A stretch of 64,000 bases of DNA from Actinomycetospora succinea (GTDB lineage Bacteria > Actinomycetota > Actinomycetes > Mycobacteriales > Pseudonocardiaceae): contig NZ_SNYO01000001.1 of NCBI RefSeq assembly GCF_004363095.1, positions 930,001-994,000 of the forward strand. Direction: 5' to 3'. Below the pieces are notes generated by a model, which was given only the letters and a program-made list of their open reading frames with translations, made no database searches and was not told where the DNA came from. The translations under genes were made by a program, and so were the position numbers. Positions 57,155 through 64,000 of the stretch are shown in pieces (positions within the stretch are counted from its first letter, which is position 1; each line of letters begins with the position of its first letter).

Positions 57155-58948
57155 ATGAGCCGCTCCACCGCCCGCCGCCCCGAGCAGGGTCAGCAGCGAG
57201 GCCAGCAGCAGTCCCCGCAACCGGACCACGCAAGCCACGACTGCGCCCAGGGCTCCGGCGTGCCGACGCAGTCGGTCCCGGGCTCCGAGGGCACCCCGCC
57301 GCCGACCCCGGACGGCGCGCTGCGCGTCGTCGCCCTCGGGGGCATCGGCGAGATCGGGCGCAACATGACCGTGCTCGAGTACGGCGGCCGCCTGCTGGTC
57401 GTCGACTGCGGCGTGCTGTTCCCGTCCGAGGACTCGCCCGGCGTCGACCTGATCCTGCCGGACTTCCGGACGATCGAGGACCGGCTCGACGACGTCGACG
57501 CCCTCGTGCTCACCCACGGGCACGAGGACCACATCGGCGCCGTGCCGTTCCTGCTGCGCCAGAAGCCGGACCTGCTGGTCGTCGGGTCGCGGTTCACGCT
57601 GGCGCTGGTCGAGGCCAAGTGCCGCGAGCACCGGATCACCCCGCACCTGCTCGAGGTCCGCGAGGGCGAGCGCAACCACTTCGGCACGTGGGACTGCGAG
57701 TTCTTCGCGGTCAACCACTCGATCCCCGACGCGCTGGCCGTCGCGATCCGCACGCCCGGCGGCACGGTCCTGCACACCGGCGACATCAAGCTCGACCAGC
57801 TGCCCCTCGACGGGCGCCTGACCGACCTCGCGGGCTTCTCCCGCCTGGGCGACGAGGGTGTCGACCTGCTGCTCGTCGACTCGACGAACGCCGAGGTCCC
57901 GGGCTTCGTCACCCCGGAGCGCGAGATCGCCCCGGTGATCGACGACGTGTTCCGCAAGGCCCCGAGCCGGCTGATCGTCGCGTGCTTCGCGAGCCACGTG
58001 CACCGCGTGCAGCAGGTGCTCGACGCCGCCGCGAAGCACGGCCGCAAGGTCTGCTTCACGGGCCGCTCGATGGTGCGCAACATGGGCATCGCGACCGACC
58101 TCGGCCTGCTCGACGTGCCCGAGGGGCTGCTCGTCGACCTCGACGACGCGCTGGCGATGCCCGAGAAGGACGTCGTGCTGGTGTCGACGGGGTCGCAGGG
58201 CGAGCCGCTCTCGGCGCTGGGGCGTATGGCCCGCGGTGACCACCGCCAGATCACGATCATGCCGGGCGACACCGTCGTCCTGCTCTCGAGCCTCATCCCC
58301 GGCAACGAGACCGCCGTGTTCGCGGTGATCAACGGCCTCACGCGCCTCGGCGCCGACGTCGTGCACTCCGGGGTGGCCAAGGTCCACGTCTCCGGTCACG
58401 CGAGTGCCGGCGAGCTGATGTTCCTCTACAACGCGCTGCGGCCCCGCAACGTCATGCCGGTGCACGGCGAGTGGCGCCACCTGCGGGCCAACGCCGAGAT
58501 CGCGCGCCGCACCGGGGTGGAGAACGTCGTCATCGCCGAGGACGGGGTCGTCGTCGACCTCGTCGAACGCCGCGCCGCCATCAGCGGCCGGGTCGAGGTG
58601 GGGCACGTCTACGTCGACGGCAACCAGGTCGGCGACGTCGGCGAGTCGACGCTGTCGGACCGCACGGTGCTCGGCGAGGGCGGGTTCATCGCGATCACCG
58701 TCGCGGTCGAGGCGGCCACGGGCCGGGCGCTGTCGGCGCCGCGGATCTCCGGGCGCGGGTTCTCCGACGACCCGAAGGCGCTGGAGAACGTCGTCTCCCT
58801 GGTCGAGATGGAGCTCTCCCGCACCGAGGCCGAGGGCATCACCGACACCCACCGCATCGCCCAGGCGGTCCGGCGGGTCGTCGGCAAGTGGGTGGGGGAG
58901 ACCTACCGCCGCCGGCCGATGATCGTGCCGACGGTCCTGCCGGTCTGA
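57155..58948 (+). CDS. rnj: Ribonuclease J
   Basis: Metallo-beta-lactamase RNase with endo- and 5'-3' exonuclease activity; matures rRNA and degrades mRNA. A 597-residue protein. After about 50 disordered, Gln-rich residues come GGIGEIGRNMTVLEY, the metal motif HGHEDH (H121, H123, D125, H126), VNHSIPDALAV, HTGDIKLDQ, the beta-CASP features (DSTNAE, FASHVHRVQQVLDAA), VSTGSQGEPLSALGRMARG, HVSGHASAGEL and MPVHGEWRHL, and the C-terminal domain. ATG 57155. TACCGT at 57029-57034 is a possible -10, 120 nt upstream. Works with PNPase. Confidence 0.96.
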   Translation: MSRSTARRPEQGQQRGQQQSPQPDHASHDCAQGSGVPTQSVPGSEGTPPPTPDGALRVVALGGIGEIGRNMTVLEYGGRLLVVDCGVLFPSEDSPGVDLILPDFRTIEDRLDDVDALVLTHGHEDHIGAVPFLLRQKPDLLVVGSRFTLALVEAKCREHRITPHLLEVREGERNHFGTWDCEFFAVNHSIPDALAVAIRTPGGTVLHTGDIKLDQLPLDGRLTDLAGFSRLGDEGVDLLLVDSTNAEVPGFVTPEREIAPVIDDVFRKAPSRLIVACFASHVHRVQQVLDAAAKHGRKVCFTGRSMVRNMGIATDLGLLDVPEGLLVDLDDALAMPEKDVVLVSTGSQGEPLSALGRMARGDHRQITIMPGDTVVLLSSLIPGNETAVFAVINGLTRLGADVVHSGVAKVHVSGHASAGELMFLYNALRPRNVMPVHGEWRHLRANAEIARRTGVENVVIAEDGVVVDLVERRAAISGRVEVGHVYVDGNQVGDVGESTLSDRTVLGEGGFIAITVAVEAATGRALSAPRISGRGFSDDPKALENVVSLVEMELSRTEAEGITDTHRIAQAVRRVVGKWVGETYRRRPMIVPTVLPV

Positions 58949-58959
58949 TCACCGGCCGG

Positions 58960-59439
58960 TCAGGACCGGCCCTCCACCATCTGCGCGTAGGCGGCAAGCA
59001 GCGCGACCCAGCCGCCGCCTCCGTGCTCGATGGCGCCGTGGACGCCCTCGCCGCCGACGAGGCGCTCGAAGTGGCGGTGCTCGACCTCCACCGTGGTCTG
59101 CTCCGGCCCGTCGGCGTGGAAGCGGACCTCGATCTCGCTGGCGTGGGCCGGGTCGGGGTCGAACTGCCAGTCGCCCCCGATCTGCCAGGTGAACACCACC
59201 CGTTCCGGCGGCTCCCAGGCCAGCACGCGGCCCCAGTCGCACTCGCTGCCGTCGACGCCGCGCTCGAACCACCGGCCGCCCTCCTGCGGCTCGAGGACGA
59301 CGTCGGCGACCTCGGCGGCCCCGATGTGGTACTGCCGCGGCCACCAGGCACCGAAGTGGCCCGTGAACAGGTCGAAGGCCCGGTCACGGCTGACGTTGAC
59401 GGTGGTCTTGCCCTCGATCGCCGGGATCGGCGTGGTCAT
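58960..59439 (-). CDS. SRPBCC/AHSA1-domain protein
   Basis: A 159-residue START-like (AHSA1) domain protein: IEGKTTVNVSRDRAFDLFTGHFGAWWP, VLEPQEGGRWFERGVDGSECDWGRVLAWEPPERVVFTWQI, SEIEVRFHADGPEQTTVEVEHRHFERL and the closing GGWVALLAAYAQMVEG. The fold binds a hydrophobic ligand in a cavity; the ligand is unknown. ATG overlaps the ArsR gene stop by 4 nt. The ArsR-AHSA1 pair is common in actinobacteria, and the regulator presumably controls both genes. Confidence 0.9.
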   Translation of the reverse strand: MTTPIPAIEGKTTVNVSRDRAFDLFTGHFGAWWPRQYHIGAAEVADVVLEPQEGGRWFERGVDGSECDWGRVLAWEPPERVVFTWQIGGDWQFDPDPAHASEIEVRFHADGPEQTTVEVEHRHFERLVGGEGVHGAIEHGGGGWVALLAAYAQMVEGRS

Positions 59440-59759
59440 GGCTGCTCCTCGGTCGCGTGCTGTTCGACGAACTTGTGGAAGTCCGCCAGGGCGTGCTCCC
59501 AGACACCGTCGAGCCACGTCCGGAGGGCGCCGACGCCCTGCGGGTCGAGGCGGTAGATGCGTCGCGTGCCCTCGGCGCGGACGGCGACGAGCCCCCCGTC
59601 CTTGAGGACCTTGAGGTGCTGTGACACCGCGGGGCGACTGATCGGGAGCTGGTCGGCGAGCTCACGGACGGAGCTCGGCCGCCGCGCCAGCATCTCGAAG
59701 ATCGCGCGGCGCATGGGGTCGCCCAGCAGCCCCAGCCCGGCATCTCGGTAAGCTGACAC
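59436..59759 (-). CDS. ArsR-family transcriptional repressor (AHSA1-linked)
   Basis: A 107-residue winged-helix repressor: LGDPMRRAIFEMLARRPSSVRELADQLPISRPAVSQHLKVLKDGGLVAVRAEGTRRIYRLD. It lacks the cysteine metal-binding motif of true arsenic sensors, so it likely senses something other than a metal. GTG 59759 starts the conserved region. Direct repeats cggtaagc flank the start. Forms a two-gene operon with the SRPBCC gene. Confidence 0.9.
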   Translation of the reverse strand: MSAYRDAGLGLLGDPMRRAIFEMLARRPSSVRELADQLPISRPAVSQHLKVLKDGGLVAVRAEGTRRIYRLDPQGVGALRTWLDGVWEHALADFHKFVEQHATEEQP

Positions 59760-59770
59760 GAACGGTAAGC
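59746..59770. promoter_or_regulatory. Direct repeats cggtaagc at the ArsR gene start
   Basis: cggtaagc at 59746-59753 and 59763-59770, 17 bp apart, straddle the GTG. Possible binding sites for the ArsR-type protein, although these repressors usually use inverted repeats. Confidence 0.4.
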
Positions 59771-59820
59771 GTAGACCGACCGATGGCCCGTCGGTAGCCC
59801 TGACATCGGCCGTCGGGGCG

Positions 59821-60636
59821 TCACATCATCGGCATGTCCTGCATCACCGGAACCGTCAGACCGGGAACGGCCGTGGGCGCGAGGAGGACGACCACGCCGA
59901 GGGCGACGAGCAGCGCCGCCGTGCCGTAGGTGAGGAGCGACCGCCACGGGGCGATCTTCTCGACGGCGATGAGGACGGCGATGAACGCCATCCACAGGGC
60001 GCTCATGACCCCGAGGGCGAACAGGGCGAGCATGAGCGCCCAGCAGCACCCGAGACACCACGCGCCGAGCGTGACGCCCATCCCCAGACCGCCGGCCGGA
60101 CCGTCGCGCCAGGAGCCGAGCAGGAAGCCGAGCGGGCTGCGGCACCGGGTCAGGCAGACGTTCTTCAGCGGGGTGAGCTCGTAGATCCCGGCGACGAGGA
60201 TCGCGCCACCGGCCACGACGCGCCCGGCACCGTCCCAGGCCAGGGAGTCGCCGGCCACGCGGCCGACCGCTGACCCGACGACCCACGCGGCCACGCCGGC
60301 GGCGGTCCAGGTCAGCAGGTACCCCGCGGTGAAGGCGGCCGGTGCGAGCGGCGTCCGCGTCCTCGTCATCGTCGTGTAGAGCGCGACGGTCGGAGCGACC
60401 GACGGGAACATCATCGCCGCCATCATCACGACCCAGAGCAGGACGAACCCGGCGAGCCCGCCGAGCGCGGTCCACGGCCCGGCGTCCATGCCCCGCATCT
60501 GCTCGACGGACCACCACCAGGCGACCGCGGCGATGAGGAGGAGCGCGACGACGAGGCCGAGCCGCGCGCGGGCGGCCACCTGCGCCGGGCGTGGGCCGTC
60601 GTCCGCGGCCCGATCTCCCCGGTCCTCCAGGGTCAT
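59821..60636 (-). CDS. DUF2182 integral membrane protein
   Basis: A 271-residue membrane protein with about seven helices. The family signature WVVMMAAMMFPSVAPTVALY (about 69-87) is rich in methionine. Paired cysteines follow: Cys161 and Cys165 (NVCLTRCRSP), then Cys194, Cys197 and Cys198 (WCLGCCWALM), and the C terminus has Met-rich VMQDMPMM. This pattern suggests binding or passage of a soft metal; the activity is not known. ATG 60636 follows the DUF1326 gene by 4 nt on the same strand, the usual pairing. Confidence 0.86.
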   Translation of the reverse strand: MTLEDRGDRAADDGPRPAQVAARARLGLVVALLLIAAVAWWWSVEQMRGMDAGPWTALGGLAGFVLLWVVMMAAMMFPSVAPTVALYTTMTRTRTPLAPAAFTAGYLLTWTAAGVAAWVVGSAVGRVAGDSLAWDGAGRVVAGGAILVAGIYELTPLKNVCLTRCRSPLGFLLGSWRDGPAGGLGMGVTLGAWCLGCCWALMLALFALGVMSALWMAFIAVLIAVEKIAPWRSLLTYGTAALLVALGVVVLLAPTAVPGLTVPVMQDMPMM

Positions 60637-60640
60637 GGGT

Positions 60641-61243
60641 TCAGGCTGCCCACGAGAAGTCCGCGTGCGAGACGCCGGTCTTTCCCTCGTACCGGATCCC
60701 GAAGGCGTCGATGTGGGAACGCGTGGCCTCGGCCATCGTCAGGTCCGACGCCACCGGGTGGAACATGCCCGAGAACTTCACGGGTTCGGCGATCTCCTTG
60801 CCGAACGGCACGATGTCCTCGATCTCGAAGTCGATTCCTCCGGACACGTGCACCGAATGCCGCAGGCCGTCGTGGTCGATCTCGATCGTGGCGCGCTCCG
60901 GCCCTAGGATCTCGCCGACGAGCGGCCCGAGTCCGGCCATCGGCCCGCCGAGCTGCCCACCGAACACCGCGACGAGGCGATCGAACTGGGCGTCGTCGGC
61001 CCGGTCGTCGACGAACACGCCGACGCGCCAGTTGCCCTCGGTCATCACCTTCGGGGTGTCGATGATGATGACGACCTTGCAGCCGGCGACGTCGGTGCCC
61101 TCGATCGATCCTTCGCGGATGTCGAACGCCAGGCTCGCGCGGCAGAAATCATAGGTCGCCCCGTGGTCCAGCGAGAGGTTGCAGGGACACATCAACTCGC
61201 AGGAACACGTCTCCACGTACTGTCCGCGCAGGTTCCACGACAT
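60641..61243 (-). CDS. DUF1326 protein with N-terminal cysteine cluster
   Basis: A 200-residue cytosolic-looking protein of the DUF1326 family. The N-terminal cluster Cys13, Cys15, Cys19 and Cys21 (ETCSCELMCPCN) is a likely metal or thiol site. The rest is an alpha/beta domain: YDFCRASLAFDIREGSIEGTDVAGCKVVIIIDTPKVM, GNWRVGVFVDDRADDAQFDRLVAVFGGQLGGPM and FPVASD-like FHPVASDLTMAEAT. ATG 61243 begins the conserved MSWNLRGQYVETCSC. Upstream partner of DUF2182. The spacer to the ArsI gene (61244-61403) is less GC-rich and has no clear terminator. Confidence 0.86.
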   Translation of the reverse strand: MSWNLRGQYVETCSCELMCPCNLSLDHGATYDFCRASLAFDIREGSIEGTDVAGCKVVIIIDTPKVMTEGNWRVGVFVDDRADDAQFDRLVAVFGGQLGGPMAGLGPLVGEILGPERATIEIDHDGLRHSVHVSGGIDFEIEDIVPFGKEIAEPVKFSGMFHPVASDLTMAEATRSHIDAFGIRYEGKTGVSHADFSWAA

Positions 61244-61403
61244 CGTCGCACCCCGTTCGACCACCGAAAGGGAAACGACTGTCCTGCGCGCGGTTGATCG
61301 AGTCAAGGCGGGAATGGGCCTCGGGTCCGACTCGTCATTCTTTCCGGACAATTCTCCTGTCGGGGATCGGCATGCCCAGGCCGGGACGCCGTCGTCCCAG
61401 GGG

Positions 61404-61937
61404 TCACGCGACGCACCCGCAGCCTGCGGCGGTCTTGGCCTCGGTGGCGGTCACGCCGGGCTCGGTCGCTGCCTCCTCGCCGGAGCAGCACGCGGCGACC
61501 CCGCAACAGCCCGTCTGTCCGGTGGCGCCGTCGGGCATCGCGCTGATGGTGCCGTCGGCGCCGTAGACCTGGGAGTCCTCCGTGACCGTGTAGACCTCCC
61601 ACGGCTCGCCGCCCGGTCCCTGCACCCACACCTTGTCCTGGCGGGCGTAGCAGCAGGTGGTGTCGTCCTCGACCTGCGTGGACAGGCCGAGGCCGGACAG
61701 GCGCACGGCGGCGTCGTGGACCTCGTCGGTGGTCCCCACCTCGACGCCGAGGTGATCCATCACCGTCGGGCGGTCGGGCCCGCCCTCGAGCAGGACGAGC
61801 TTGAGCGGCGGGTCGGCGACCGCGAAGTTGGCGTAGCCGGGCCGGCGCTTGGCCGGCTCGACACCGAAGAGCCGGCGGTAGAAGCGGATCGAGCCCTCCA
61901 GGTCGGAGACCCGCAGGGCGAGCTGGACGCGGGACAT
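61404..61937 (-). CDS. ArsI/CadI-family VOC metalloenzyme
   Basis: A 177-residue vicinal-oxygen-chelate protein like ArsI (C-As lyase, which demethylates trivalent organoarsenicals) and mycobacterial CadI. Features are SRVQLALRVSDLEGSIRFYRRLFGVEPAKRRPGYANFAV, MDHLGVEV with a metal His, the vicinal cysteine pair DTTCCYARQDKVWVQGPGGEPWEVYTV that binds As(III), and a Cys-rich tail (GCCGVAACCSG, AGCGCVA). ATG 61937 with aggagg upstream. Divergent from an ArsR gene with shared operator-like repeats, so probably arsenic- or cadmium-induced. Confidence 0.9.
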   Translation of the reverse strand: MSRVQLALRVSDLEGSIRFYRRLFGVEPAKRRPGYANFAVADPPLKLVLLEGGPDRPTVMDHLGVEVGTTDEVHDAAVRLSGLGLSTQVEDDTTCCYARQDKVWVQGPGGEPWEVYTVTEDSQVYGADGTISAMPDGATGQTGCCGVAACCSGEEAATEPGVTATEAKTAAGCGCVA

Positions 61938-61946
61938 GATGCCTCC

Positions 61947-61998
61947 TGATTCGATGACTGTCGAAGCAGAGGTTGCTCGCTGATTCGACGGTCGTCAA
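61947..61998. promoter_or_regulatory. Two ArsR-type operator candidates in the arsI/arsR spacer
   Basis: tgattcga-N6-tcgaa (61947-61965) and tgattcga-N6-tcaa (61981-61998). The first contains the dyad ttcga/tcgaa. They lie 10 nt upstream of the ArsI ATG and 10 nt upstream of the ArsR GTG respectively. Confidence 0.6.
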
Positions 61999-62007
61999 GA
62001 TAGGAGC

Positions 62008-62343
62008 GTGTCGAGTCCGGAAGCCGTCGTGTGCTGTGCCCCGCTCGTCCGCGACCCCCTGTCGGCCGAGCAGTCGGTCGACCTGGCGCGGGTGTTCAAG
62101 GCGATGGGCGACCCGGTGCGCCTGCGGCTGCTCTCGCTCATCGCGTCGCATGCCGGCGGCGAGGCGTGCGTGTGCGACCTGACCGACGTGTTCGACCTGT
62201 CCGGGCCCACGATCAGCCACCACCTCAAGGTGCTGCGCGAGGCCGGGCTGATCACCGGCGAGCGCCGCGGGACCTGGATCTACTACCGGGTGTGCCCGGA
62301 CCTGCTCGCCCGGGCCTCCGCGGTGCTCGTGCCGGACCGGTGA
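62008..62343 (+). CDS. arsR: ArsR-family metalloregulator
   Basis: A 111-residue repressor. The sensing motif CVCDL (GGEACVCDLTDVFDLSGPTISHHLKVLREAGLITGERRGTWIYYRV) matches ELCVCDL of As(III)-responsive ArsR; Cys9 and Cys10 near the N terminus (VVCCAPL) may give the third thiolate. GTG 62008 lies just after the second operator-like repeat; agatagg upstream gives no well-spaced ribosome site, so leaderless expression is possible. The MFS gene overlaps its stop by 4 nt, and ArsI is divergent. Confidence 0.92.
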   Translation: MSSPEAVVCCAPLVRDPLSAEQSVDLARVFKAMGDPVRLRLLSLIASHAGGEACVCDLTDVFDLSGPTISHHLKVLREAGLITGERRGTWIYYRVCPDLLARASAVLVPDR

Positions 62344-63437
62344 GCACGGCCCGGGCGCTCACGGGCGCCGTCCTGCTCGACCTCGCGGTCAGCCCGCTCT
62401 TCGCGTGGGACGTCGTCACCGGCGTCCTGGGTCGCGAGCTCGGCGTCGGGCACGCGGTGCTGGCGGGCGTGTTCTCGGTCGGCCTGCTCGCCTTCATGCT
62501 GGGCGTCCTGCTCGGGGGACGGGCCGCCGACGCCGTCGCACCCCGCCGGCTCGCCCTCGTCGCGCTCGCCGGCACCGTGCTCGGGCTGCTGGGCAGCGCC
62601 GCGGCGTCGTCGGTGGTCGTGCTGTTCCTGACCTTCGGCGTGCTGGTCGGGGGGTCCACCGGGCTCGGCTACGCCACCGCGGTGCGCGTGGCCGGCACCG
62701 TCGCGTCCGGGCGCGGCCTCGCCCTCGGGCTGGTCGTCAGCGCCTACGCGGCGGGCACGGCGGTGCTCGCGCCGGTGGTGTCGTCGCTGGTCGGCGCGGT
62801 CGGGCGCGCCGCGACGTTCGTCGTGCTGGCCGCCGCGCTCGGCGTCCTCCTGGCCGTCGCCGCGGTCCTCGTGCCCGGAGAACGACCCGCGCGCACCACG
62901 CGGGAGAAGGCGCGTGCGACCCGGCCCGTCGTCGCGCTCTGGCTGGCGTTCGGCCTCGGCAGCGCGCCGGGCCTCGCCGCGTTCGCGCAGGCCGGGAACC
63001 TGTCCGGCGCGGCGGTCGCGCTCGCGGTCGCGCTGCTCAACGTCGGCAACTTCGCCGGCCGTCTCGTCGCGGGACCGCTCTCCGACCGCGTCGGCCGGCG
63101 CGCCGCCCTGCACGCGAACTCGGGGCTGCTGGTGCTCGCGTGCGTCCCGCTCGCGACCGGCGCCACGGGACCGGTCGCCCTCGTCGCGCTGCTCCTGCTC
63201 GGCACGCAGTACGGCGCGCTGTCGGCGCTGATCCCCGCCGCGACCTCCGACGTCGTGCCGCCCGAGCGCTTCGGCACCACTTACGGCCGGGTGTTCACGG
63301 GCTGGGGCGTCGCGGGCCTCGTCGCGCCCGTCACCGCGGCGGGCGTCGCCGGCCTCGTCGGGTACGGCGTGGTCTACGCCGGCTTCCTCGGGCTCGCGGC
63401 GCTGAGCTGGGCGTGCGTGGCGGCGTACGCGCGGTGA
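62340..63437 (+). CDS. MFS transporter coupled to arsR
   Basis: A 365-residue major facilitator with about 11-12 helices and short loops. Features are ALTGAVLLDLAVSPLFAWDVVTGVLG in helix 1, GVLLGGRAADAVAPRRLALV between helices 2 and 3, GGSTGLGYATAVRVAG, and in the second half [21 protein letters not shown]. It resembles oxalate/formate-antiporter-like members and the MFS permeases (ArsP/ArsK-like, by context) seen beside arsI. GTG 62340 overlaps arsR by 4 nt. Probable efflux of an arsenical; substrate inferred only from the neighbours. Confidence 0.85.
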   Translation: MSTARALTGAVLLDLAVSPLFAWDVVTGVLGRELGVGHAVLAGVFSVGLLAFMLGVLLGGRAADAVAPRRLALVALAGTVLGLLGSAAASSVVVLFLTFGVLVGGSTGLGYATAVRVAGTVASGRGLALGLVVSAYAAGTAVLAPVVSSLVGAVGRAATFVVLAAALGVLLAVAAVLVPGERPARTTREKARATRPVVALWLAFGLGSAPGLAAFAQAGNLSGAAVALAVALLNVGNFAGRLVAGPLSDRVGRRAALHANSGLLVLACVPLATGATGPVALVALLLLGTQYGALSALIPAATSDVVPPERFGTTYGRVFTGWGVAGLVAPVTAAGVAGLVGYGVVYAGFLGLAALSWACVAAYAR

Positions 63438-63439
63438 GC

Positions 63440-63826
63440 TCAGCGCCGGCGGATCGTCTTCTCCAGGTGCAGGCGCACCGGCGCCCAGAGGTCCGGCAGC
63501 ACCATGTCGACCTGGTCGTGGAGGTACCAGCCGGCACGCACGCTCTCGGGGATCTCCTCGGGGTCGACCTCGTGGACCGGGCGCGCCGCGACGTAGATCG
63601 TGGCGATGCCGTCGTGGTTGAAGCGCCCGAGCTGCCGGCCCGCGCGGATCTCGACCCCGGTCTCCTCGCGGCAGCCGCGCTCGGCGGTCGCGCCCGGCGA
63701 CTCCTTGTCCTGGGGGCGCCCGCCGGGCAGGACCGCCGGGGGCATCTCGCCGGGCCGGTGGACGAGCAGCAGCCGCCCGGGAGGGGCCGTCACCACGGCC
63801 AGCACGAGGTGCACCTGCCGACTCAC
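63440..63826 (-). CDS. NUDIX hydrolase
   Basis: A 128-residue NUDIX-fold pyrophosphohydrolase. The box reads GGRPQDKESPGATAERGCREETGVEI: it keeps G-x5-E and the metal-binding EE-x-G, but the canonical RE dipeptide is RG, a substitution that may change activity. It opens SRQVHLVLAVVTAPPGRLLLVHRP and ends near YLHDQVDMVLPDLWAPVRLHLEKTI. GTG 63826 has ggagga at 3 nt. It converges on the MFS gene with a 2-nt gap. Substrate unknown. Confidence 0.85.
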   Translation of the reverse strand: MSRQVHLVLAVVTAPPGRLLLVHRPGEMPPAVLPGGRPQDKESPGATAERGCREETGVEIRAGRQLGRFNHDGIATIYVAARPVHEVDPEEIPESVRAGWYLHDQVDMVLPDLWAPVRLHLEKTIRRR

Positions 63827-63850
63827 GGGTCCTCCCTCCGTCCGGGGGCC

Positions 63851-63856
63851 TAGGCT
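63851..63856 (+). promoter_or_regulatory. Leaderless -10 box of the gene at 63864
   Basis: TAGGCT, 7 nt before the GTG at 63864, the same hexamer and spacing as at proS. Confidence 0.5.
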
Positions 63857-63863
63857 ACGGCGG

Positions 63864-64000
63864 GTGACCACCGCTGACGCCGCCGAGGTGACCACGCCCG
63901 CCCGGCGGGTCGCCGCCCGCGTCACCACCGCCACCTCCCCGACCCTCCTGCTCGCCGTGCTGTACCCGATCGTCGGGGCGCTCGCCGCGGGCCCGGTGGG
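63864..64000 (+). CDS. Start of a membrane protein gene (3' end outside window)
   Basis: Open from GTG 63864 to the window end (45 codons): TTADAAEVTTPARRVAARVTTATS and then a hydrophobic stretch PTLLLAVLYPIVGALAAGP that looks like a first transmembrane helix. Too short to assign. It diverges from the NUDIX gene. Confidence 0.55.
   Translation, partial: MTTADAAEVTTPARRVAARVTTATSPTLLLAVLYPIVGALAAGPV

Overview
This is high-GC (roughly 70-75%), densely packed actinobacterial chromosomal DNA. The backbone order cobB - proS - rimP - nusA - ylxR - infB - rbfA - nrnA - dinF-like MATE - truB - ribF - rpsO - pnp - pepR - dapB - thyX - rnj matches the conserved order I know from Mycobacterium and relatives. 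GTG/TTG starts are frequent, gene pairs often overlap by 4 nt (ATGA, GTGA, TTGA), several -10 boxes sit 6-8 nt from a start codon (leaderless transcripts), and there is a MshC-like ligase, a DUF222/HNH (13E12-type) protein and many WHG-free, alanine-rich hypotheticals. A Pseudonocardiaceae member (Pseudonocardia-like) is my inference; the sequence alone does not prove the genus.

Layout. 0-2.6 kb: end of a cobalamin block (cobB, hydrolase, cobE) and a convergent hydrolase. 2.7-10 kb: accessory stretch with a LapA-like membrane protein, a MshC/CysRS-like ligase, an HNH protein, a 614-aa membrane protein with 28 octapeptide repeats, a frameshifted cupin divergent from a SorC-type regulator, and a zinc-finger/NERD-like protein. 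10-12 kb: proS. 12-22.8 kb: accessory block with a large SARP/NB-ARC regulator, DUF1345 and FrsA-like esterase, HAD phosphatase plus MFS transporter divergent from a ROK regulator, YjbQ, an SDR and an unknown membrane protein. 22.8-32.8 kb: DUF4439 pair, then the translation/transcription operon rimP-nusA-ylxR-infB-DUF503-rbfA-nrnA-MATE. 33-42 kb: geranylgeranyl reductase-like enzyme, truB, ribF, HTH protein, rpsO, pnp, pepR, dapB. 42-49.7 kb: GNAT, beta-carbonic anhydrase with a MetF-like protein, acetyl-CoA hydrolase-type CoA transferase with a WS/DGAT acyltransferase, YcaQ-like glycosylase, LysR. 49.8-53.2 kb: sdhC-sdhA-sdhB. 53.4-59 kb: DUF4097 with a HicB-like RHH protein, thyX, TIGR03085 and SMI1/KNR4 proteins, rnj. 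59-64 kb: ArsR/SRPBCC pair, DUF2182-DUF1326 cysteine-rich pair, ArsI/CadI enzyme divergent from an ArsR-MFS operon, NUDIX, and the start of another gene.

How they work together. The core encodes ribosome maturation and initiation (RimP, IF2, RbfA, S15, TruB), transcription termination (NusA), RNA decay (PNPase, RNase J, NrnA), lysine/cell wall (DapB), thymidylate (ThyX), flavin (RibF) and succinate oxidation. Accessory operons look like small regulator-plus-target modules, several with visible palindromic or repeated operator candidates (SorC/cupin, LysR/sdh, HicB/DUF4097, two ArsR loci).

No rRNA, tRNA, CRISPR array, insertion sequence or phage gene was recognised. No gene-free stretch exceeds 300 nt; the longest is the 270-nt rpsO-pnp spacer. 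Two families of short dispersed intergenic repeats, not explained by any gene, are described under the findings.
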